NCBI GenBank assembly: GCA_964058845.1
Contig: CAXKVR010000148.1
Span: 1 to 64,000 of the forward strand
Length of the DNA stretch: 64,000 nt
Reading direction: 5' to 3'
From: Carex sylvatica
Lineage: Eukaryota; Streptophyta; Magnoliopsida; Poales; Cyperaceae
The position numbers and the translations under genes were made by a program. Numbering within the stretch: the first letter of the stretch is position 1; the number at the start of each line of letters is the position of its first letter. A model generated the notes under the pieces. That model did not search any database. It had not been told where the DNA came from and worked only from the letters and a program-made list of their open reading frames with translations. Positions 58,446 to 64,000 of this stretch are shown here, one piece after another.

Positions 58446-61400
58446 TCAGATTGTATCCGTGTTGGACTTGATTCTTGGGGTGTCACACAGTGTAGCATAT
58501 GCTGATTTTACCGAAAAGCCCTTCTCTTCTTGCGGTTTCCAGGTGGGCTTACCAGTATCCTGTTGTGGCTGGGCGAGCCGTAGTTGCAGTCCTTGTTTGA
58601 GTTGACTCAGTTGATGCAGTTCTTCCTCCGCTTTCTCGGTCAATGCATGTTCAAAGAGTTGTGTCGGGTCTGCAATGTGGAGAAGATCATGCAGACTATT
58701 ATCTTGATTTCTTGCAAAGCTGTATAGGGCGATAAACTGGTTCTTTATTATCCCTTCTCCCCAGTCATGTTTCCAGAGTTTGATGTCTCTTCCTTGAGTT
58801 GGTGTTCTTTGCATGAAAACATCACAGAATGGTTGCGCTTCTTTCAGGTGCATGGAGAAAAACAAGGACTCATATATCTTTAATGGGTCCTGAGGGCAGT
58901 AAATTTCCTTGAAGATTTCTTTCCATAACCTTTGTTGGGGCTGATGCCATTGCCAGTACCACTTGGCGAGGAGTGCTGTGTTGAAGTTCTTCAAGTTGAT
59001 TATGCCAAGGCCTCCCATTTTTTTTGGAACACATACTATCTCCCAATTTGCTAAGTGGATTCTCTTCCTCTCCTGTTGAACGCCTTGCCACAGAAAGTTT
59101 CGCCTTATTCTATCAATTTCATCGATAACCCATTGTGGTAGTCTAATCACTGTCATGAGATAGATTGGGATTGCAGTGAGAACCGCATTGATGAGAACTA
59201 TTCTGCCCGCTAGGCTCAGAAATTTGGCCACCCAGCCCGTCAACCTTTCCCTTATTCTTTGGATGAAGTCTCTGAAGACCTGGTGTGGGATTTTGCTGTC
59301 CGAGAGTGGCAGGCCCAGGTATGTCATAGGCATCGTGCCTATTCTGCATCCCAACATGTTTTGTATCTGTTGTGCGCCTCCCTGTACCGTGTTGAGTTGT
59401 ATGAACTCTGATTTCTCCATGTTAATTTTCAGCCCTGTGAGTCTCTGAAATACTGCCAAGGTTAATTTTAGAATTTGCACTTGTTGTATATCTGGTTTGA
59501 CAAAGAATATTGCATCGTCCGCGTATAATAAGCACGGCTCCATGTTTCTGAGTGGCATCTTGAGTGCCCCTGTTTCTCTTAGGCTTGTCATCCATCTCGG
59601 TAAAAAATCCATTGCTAGAATGAACAACAAAGGAGACATGGGGTCTCCTTGCCGCACCCCTCGTTTCAAAACAATTTTTTTACCAATAAGCCCATTAATA
59701 ACAATTTGTGATGTGCCCCTTAGCACCAAACAGTTTATCCACTGAATCCAGATTTTTGGGAATCCAAGTGCATTCATAACCTTCAAAAGAAAAGCCCAAT
59801 CAATGGTGTCAAACGCTTTGTGGATGTCAGCTTTGAAGATGGCGAGTGGTGTCTTGGTCTTTTTTGCAAATTGAAGTACTTCCCTTGCATAGATGAAGCC
59901 TTCCGAGATTTGCCTTCCTTTTATGAATCCCGATTGGGGCTTCATGATGAGATCATCCATGTAGACTTGCAGCCTATTTGCCAAGATTTTTGACAATATC
60001 TTCTGAAAGCTATGAATTAGGCTTATTGGCCTAAACTCTGCTGGTTTGGTTGGGTTTTCCGTTTTGGGGATAAGAATTATATAAGAGGAGTTGAGCGGTT
60101 CCAGTGTTTGGTTGGATGATGTTATCGTGCTTATGACTGCATGTAGGTCTGGAATGAGTATGTCTTCGAAAGTTTTGAAAAATTCCCCCGTGAAGCCGTC
60201 GGGTCCTGGTGCCTTATTAGGCGGCCATTCTTTGATCACTCTTCTGATTTCACTCTGAGTCACTTGTTTTTCCAATTCTGTCAAGTTCTGTTGTATGGGA
60301 TATAGTACCGACCACTCAAGCTCCTGTGTTGTCTGCACTGTCCTGCCCATGATGTCTATGTAAAAGTCTCGAAAGATAGAGGCTTTCTTTTTCTGATCCT
60401 TGTATGTTCGGCCATTATGTTGTATTTCTCCTATTTTGTTTCCTCTCTTGCTTGTAGTGGCATAGGCATGGAAGAAGGCCGTATTACTGTCCCCTTCTGT
60501 TTGCCACTTGACTTTTGCTCGCTGTTTCCATAATTCTTCCTCATAGGTTGCTAATTCAGTGAACCTTCTTCTTACTCTTGCCCTCACTATTTTTTCCAAC
60601 TGTGTCGGTGATCGTACGTCTTCTACCTGATCATACCACCCCATGAAATTCCTACACACCAGAATTTGCCTTTTGATGTTGCCTATTCGGGCTCTAGTCC
60701 ATCTCATGATTTGTTTTTGGAGGTCTGTGAGTTTCTCTTGCAGTTGCTTTGTCGTGTATGAAGTCGCCTTGCTTGTCCAATATTGTTTTACAAAACTTAC
60801 AAATTCCTCTGATTTCAACCAAAGATTTTCAAATCTGAAAATTTTTGTTTTCTTGATGTTAGTTCTTGCTTCGTAGAGGATTGGATTGTGATCTGAGTTG
60901 GTGTTCGGAAGAGTGCGCTGGGTTGATGCTGAAAAGATTGCGCTCCATTCGGTTGACAGTAAAAATCTATCTAATTTTGCAAGAGCTGGGACTGCTCTAG
61001 CATTAGACCATGTGTATCTCCTTCCTGCCATTGGCAGATCAATCAGCCCTAATTGCATAATTACGTCAGCAAAAGCTGCTGGCCACCTTGGTGCTGTTGT
61101 GCTTGTGTTTCTATCTTGTGCATGCAGCGTGGTATTGAAGTCACCACATAATAGCCATGGCGTGCCGACTACTGGCTCCACGGATTGTAGCTCTTGAAAG
61201 AAGATTTCCCTTGTCTGCGGCCTAGGTGGTCCATAAACTGAAGTGATTTTGAATACTACATCCATGGTGGTGTCTCTTAGCATGACCGATAAGCTATATA
61301 ATTTTTTCTCAACTGAGACCAAAGAGAACCTTCTACCCTGCCATGCTACTAATATGCCTCCCCTTGTCTGATTTGCCTCTATCACTTGAGACTCATTTAG

Positions 61401-61598
61401 TCTTCCCCCACATATTTCTTTTCTCATGTTGTCATCGATGCTCCTTAGCTTTGTTTCTTGGAGGCATATAATGTTTGGTTTTTCCAGAAAAAAAGTTTCT
61501 CTTACAGCCAACCTTTTCTCTCGCTCATTCAAGCCCCGGACATTCCACGTTATAATCTTAATTTTTGTGTTGTAATCCATAAAGAAACAGATTGGCAA
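58446..61598 (-). CDS. LINE ORF2: AP-type endonuclease and reverse transcriptase
   Basis: A 1050-residue protein that nicks DNA and copies its own RNA by target-primed reverse transcription. Endonuclease: ITWNVRGLN (16-24), CLQETK with catalytic Glu48, CGDFN (151-155), SDH (235-237). Reverse transcriptase: KAPGPDGF (462-469), DIHKAFD with catalytic Asp (591), GVRQGDPMSPLLF, and the YADD catalytic pair (692-695). All key residues seen are intact. The frame stops at TGA (58446-58448) where an Ile-Trp-Lys is expected; after it the same frame continues with SPKCKTFTWLL and a zinc-binding-like C-x2-C...H segment, to another TGA (58131-58133) and finally 58005. So the C-terminal zf-RVT domain is cut off. 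The start could also be the Met at residue 8. Confidence 0.9.
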   Translation of the reverse strand: MPICFFMDYNTKIKIITWNVRGLNEREKRLAVRETFFLEKPNIICLQETKLRSIDDNMRKEICGGRLNESQVIEANQTRGGILVAWQGRRFSLVSVEKKLYSLSVMLRDTTMDVVFKITSVYGPPRPQTREIFFQELQSVEPVVGTPWLLCGDFNTTLHAQDRNTSTTAPRWPAAFADVIMQLGLIDLPMAGRRYTWSNARAVPALAKLDRFLLSTEWSAIFSASTQRTLPNTNSDHNPILYEARTNIKKTKIFRFENLWLKSEEFVSFVKQYWTSKATSYTTKQLQEKLTDLQKQIMRWTRARIGNIKRQILVCRNFMGWYDQVEDVRSPTQLEKIVRARVRRRFTELATYEEELWKQRAKVKWQTEGDSNTAFFHAYATTSKRGNKIGEIQHNGRTYKDQKKKASIFRDFYIDIMGRTVQTTQELEWSVLYPIQQNLTELEKQVTQSEIRRVIKEWPPNKAPGPDGFTGEFFKTFEDILIPDLHAVISTITSSNQTLEPLNSSYIILIPKTENPTKPAEFRPISLIHSFQKILSKILANRLQVYMDDLIMKPQSGFIKGRQISEGFIYAREVLQFAKKTKTPLAIFKADIHKAFDTIDWAFLLKVMNALGFPKIWIQWINCLVLRGTSQIVINGLIGKKIVLKRGVRQGDPMSPLLFILAMDFLPRWMTSLRETGALKMPLRNMEPCLLYADDAIFFVKPDIQQVQILKLTLAVFQRLTGLKINMEKSEFIQLNTVQGGAQQIQNMLGCRIGTMPMTYLGLPLSDSKIPHQVFRDFIQRIRERLTGWVAKFLSLAGRIVLINAVLTAIPIYLMTVIRLPQWVIDEIDRIRRNFLWQGVQQERKRIHLANWEIVCVPKKMGGLGIINLKNFNTALLAKWYWQWHQPQQRLWKEIFKEIYCPQDPLKIYESLFFSMHLKEAQPFCDVFMQRTPTQGRDIKLWKHDWGEGIIKNQFIALYSFARNQDNSLHDLLHIADPTQLFEHALTEKAEEELHQLSQLKQGLQLRLAQPQQDTGKPTWKPQEEKGFSVKSAYATLCDTPRIKSNTDTI

Positions 61599-61977
61599 TC
61601 CACAGCTGCTTTGAAAAAAAAATGCTTCAAAGAGGAGGTCTTACATAACATTTCCTTCAACCTATCCAACTGCTCTAATAATAGAAAATCTAAGTTCCTA
61701 AGCTGCCCTTTTCTACACAGGATCACATACCTTACTATCCCCAAAATTTTCTGTGTTCTTTCATGGCTTTTACTAATACTGCTCACCTGCCTCCATCCAC
61801 AGCTATGATAGCTGCGAACCCCCCTTACCTTTCCTTGACTTTCTCCTGAATTCCTTTCCCCTAATTCTAAATTACCCTTAAAACAAAAATTAAAAACATT
61901 CATGGTGCTCAACATGCTTAACCTTTGGATTCACTAACAATCTAGCCAAAATTGCCTCCTCCTTCAGCTACCTAGAC

Positions 61978-64000
61978 CTACGACTGCTCGCCTCTGACCA
62001 CCTCCTTGACTGTGTTCGCCATCGCCCCCTTCATTTCTATCCCCGCTTGGTTAATCACAGCCTCTGCTTGATCGTTTGACAGACAGTTGAGGGAATTTAT
62101 GTAGTCCAATTGAATTGGCGAGACTTGTGCTCTTTTCTTATGCGCCTTCTTGAAACAGGTAACCGACCAAGGTCTTGTCACCCTTCGTGCTCTCTCTTCC
62201 GGGCGGATGTACACGCCATCAATTTTAGCGGCTAGGCGTGGGCTTCTTCTGATGTTTGGCGTCGCATATTTGGGAGGGCCTGGAAATCCTGGTGGCCCTT
62301 CTTCTATATTCGGCTGCTGTTGGTCTGTCGCTTCATCCCTTGGTCCATTATCAGAGAGTTGAAGCCCAACGAGTTTTGTTGCAATGGCCTCTACCTCCTG
62401 TGACTTTTCAAAAACACCTAGTGTTGGGCCTTCTACTGGGCCCGTAGTTCCCTTTGCATTTGGAGTGTGCACTGTGTTGCCAGCCTGTAGCCCACTTATT
62501 TTAAGAGTGACTTCTATGGGAAGAGTGTCAGACACCCCTGTTTTGAAAATATCTGCTTCTAAACTCTGGAATATCTCTGTGTCATTACTCTGCGCTTCTC
62601 GAGGTGTCTGACTAATCAAAAGGTCCTGGTGTTGTTCTTCATTTTCTCCTGTTGCATTTAATACCTCGTACCCTTCTGACAAAACGTGTAGGATGTGTTC
62701 GGCGCCAACGGTAAGAACCTCTTGTCCCTTGTCAGCTTGTTGAATTTCGCTCTCGTCTCCAGTTTCTGGCATGTCTCCCTTCTCCATTTGATTTGTCAGA
62801 GTTGTCTTCTCAAGATTGCTTTGAGAAGACTCCTCTCCAATTGGCTTTCCGTCGATTGCCTCCAGTTGGGTCAAGTTCGGCAGCCCTTCAGAGTTTCTGA
62901 CTGCTTCGGGCCCTGCATCTTCCTCCATCTTCTTTTCCGGCGGCGGTGGATTCTCCTGACCCTTACTCTGTTGTTCTTCGATTTGTACTCTTTTTGGTGA
63001 AAGGCTCTGCTTTTCCTCTGCTGCTCTTTCCCTTTCCCCTGTTTGACTTATTACAGGATTTTCCTTCTCCTCTCTGTTGCGGTGTCTGCCTTGGTTTTGT
63101 CGGTCTCTTCCATCTGTGATTCTTGGGTGGTGGTTTGCTGTTGTTGAGTGTCTTGCTGGAGGGGGATGGTGCTCTAGTATGTTTGACCCGCCCCTAGAGG
63201 GCTGACCTCGATCATCTCTGCGGTCCCGACGCTCTATCGGTGACTCAAAATCTGAGGTATATATCCAGCCATCTAGTTCGATCTGAACCATACAAGGGCG
63301 AGATCTGGTGCCAGCCGTGGCATATCGGGGTACCCGGTCTGTGTGTCGCACATCTACTAGAGCAGTGATATACTCATAGTAGTCATTTTGGAAGAGTGGG
63401 GCCACCCTTACTAGTTGCCCGAAGCCTGAGACAACCATCCCTACATCTCTTCTGTTCCACCGGTTGAAAGGTAAGCCGTAAATCTTGATTCTGGCTAGGT
63501 TGGAGGTTGGATCATACATTGTCCCTGCTTCTGTTGTCCAGGGAGCAAGTTGAACCTCCACCTTAGGCCCTAATGCAAATGCACATATGTCACATGCTTC
63601 CTTGAGCATGTCTCTATTGGGGAATATCGCAATGAGATCTCCCACCGATTGGTGGACCTTTCTCACTTTGAAATCCCTGGGTTGCCTTCTGAAGTACATT
63701 GCCAGTCTCGTGGCTAATCGATGCGCCAGGAACGAAGTGTTTTCATTGGGGCCTGTCATAACTATTGCAGTTCTGTCTAAGAATTGGTTGGGTGGGAAAA
63801 ACTGTTCTCTTTCCTCTAAGAAGACATGTATGTCCTCTGCTCTATGGGAGTCAACACAGTCAGGGTCTTGTAGAGGAACATTCTCCCAGTCAGAGAAATC
63901 CATTTGTTTTTCCTCTATTGGTGGGGAGTTGATATTGTGGTGTGGAGCCTCTGTCTCGTTGCCTTCCTTTATAGGCATTTGGTTCTTGGCTGGTGCTACC
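61978..64000 (-). CDS. LINE ORF1 (nucleic-acid-binding, gag-like), open at window edge
   Basis: From the Met at 63978 it is 666 residues; the frame is still open at 64000, so the true start may lie outside the window. The N-terminal third (about 60-240) has a globular region containing SDWENVPLQD, VRKVHQSVGDLIAIFPNRD and RIKIYGLPFNRWN, resembling the RNA-binding ORF1 (DUF4283-like) of plant L1 elements. It is followed by a long charged, proline- and glutamine-rich stretch and a basic patch (KKAHKKRAQ). I see no CCHC zinc knuckle, which many plant ORF1 proteins have. It is expected to coat the LINE RNA. The gap to ORF2 is 379 bases with only chance ORFs. Confidence 0.78.
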   Translation of the reverse strand, partial: VAPAKNQMPIKEGNETEAPHHNINSPPIEEKQMDFSDWENVPLQDPDCVDSHRAEDIHVFLEEREQFFPPNQFLDRTAIVMTGPNENTSFLAHRLATRLAMYFRRQPRDFKVRKVHQSVGDLIAIFPNRDMLKEACDICAFALGPKVEVQLAPWTTEAGTMYDPTSNLARIKIYGLPFNRWNRRDVGMVVSGFGQLVRVAPLFQNDYYEYITALVDVRHTDRVPRYATAGTRSRPCMVQIELDGWIYTSDFESPIERRDRRDDRGQPSRGGSNILEHHPPPARHSTTANHHPRITDGRDRQNQGRHRNREEKENPVISQTGERERAAEEKQSLSPKRVQIEEQQSKGQENPPPPEKKMEEDAGPEAVRNSEGLPNLTQLEAIDGKPIGEESSQSNLEKTTLTNQMEKGDMPETGDESEIQQADKGQEVLTVGAEHILHVLSEGYEVLNATGENEEQHQDLLISQTPREAQSNDTEIFQSLEADIFKTGVSDTLPIEVTLKISGLQAGNTVHTPNAKGTTGPVEGPTLGVFEKSQEVEAIATKLVGLQLSDNGPRDEATDQQQPNIEEGPPGFPGPPKYATPNIRRSPRLAAKIDGVYIRPEERARRVTRPWSVTCFKKAHKKRAQVSPIQLDYINSLNCLSNDQAEAVINQAGIEMKGAMANTVKEVVRGEQS

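Larger units (their letters stand above)
57757..64000 (-). mobile_element. L1-type LINE retrotransposon, 5' end beyond the window
   Basis: Minus-strand order: ORF1 (from the window edge to 61978), a 379-base spacer, ORF2 (61598 down to 58446, continuing in frame past stops to 58005), a 3' untranslated part, and a short A tail (T-run at 57757-57764 on the plus strand). The GC content is higher than in the surrounding DNA. ORF1 and the EN and RT domains are unbroken, so insertion is fairly recent. The target duplication cannot be tested because the 5' end is outside the window. Confidence 0.88.

Noticed and set aside
61550..61915. 121-residue ORF between LINE ORF1 and ORF2
   Set aside because: Lies in the spacer and overlaps the ORF2 start region in another frame; no recognisable domain.

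Overview
This window looks like nuclear DNA of a flowering plant. It is AT-rich, its genes are split by many short GT-AG introns, their closest recognisable families are plant ones (SULTR3 sulfate transporter, PGAP1-like GPI deacylase, CYP71-type P450), and most of the rest is plant transposons. I cannot fix the species. All calls come from reading the sequence; no database search was run.

Layout. 1-1723: intergenic. 1724-7698 (-): a complete 13-exon sulfate/anion transporter of the SULTR3 type with four small transposons in its introns. 7.7-19.9 kb: gene-free, filled with MITEs, foldback elements, a near-perfect 0.42-kb hairpin and GC-rich hairpin elements. 20231-29336 (+): a complete 18-exon GPI inositol-deacylase gene with two MITEs in its introns. 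29.3-37.3 kb: gene-free, with a hAT-like element at 31.8 kb and a recent 1.23-kb tandem duplication. 38-50 kb: a transposon district holding a CACTA 5' end followed by a GRF zinc-finger ORF with one stop, a copia pol scrap, a 3.4-kb Pack-MULE carrying a PAN-domain exon of an S-locus-type receptor kinase, a degenerate SnRK2 fragment, and a nest in which a solo LTR sits in a CACTA element that sits in a foldback element. 50-56 kb: two hAT-like elements around a CYP71-like P450 (52188-53879, +) with a frameshift in its last exon. 57.7-64 kb (-): a long L1-type LINE with ORF1 (open at the window edge) and ORF2 (endonuclease-reverse transcriptase), the latter ending early at a stop where a tryptophan is expected.

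Only the transporter and the deacylase look intact as host genes. They face away from each other across 12.5 kb and show no sign of working together. The main points of interest are the transposon architecture: an intron-colonising palindromic MITE family with about ten copies, captured gene fragments, exact target-site duplications that establish several elements, and the three-level nest at 45.5-49.9 kb.
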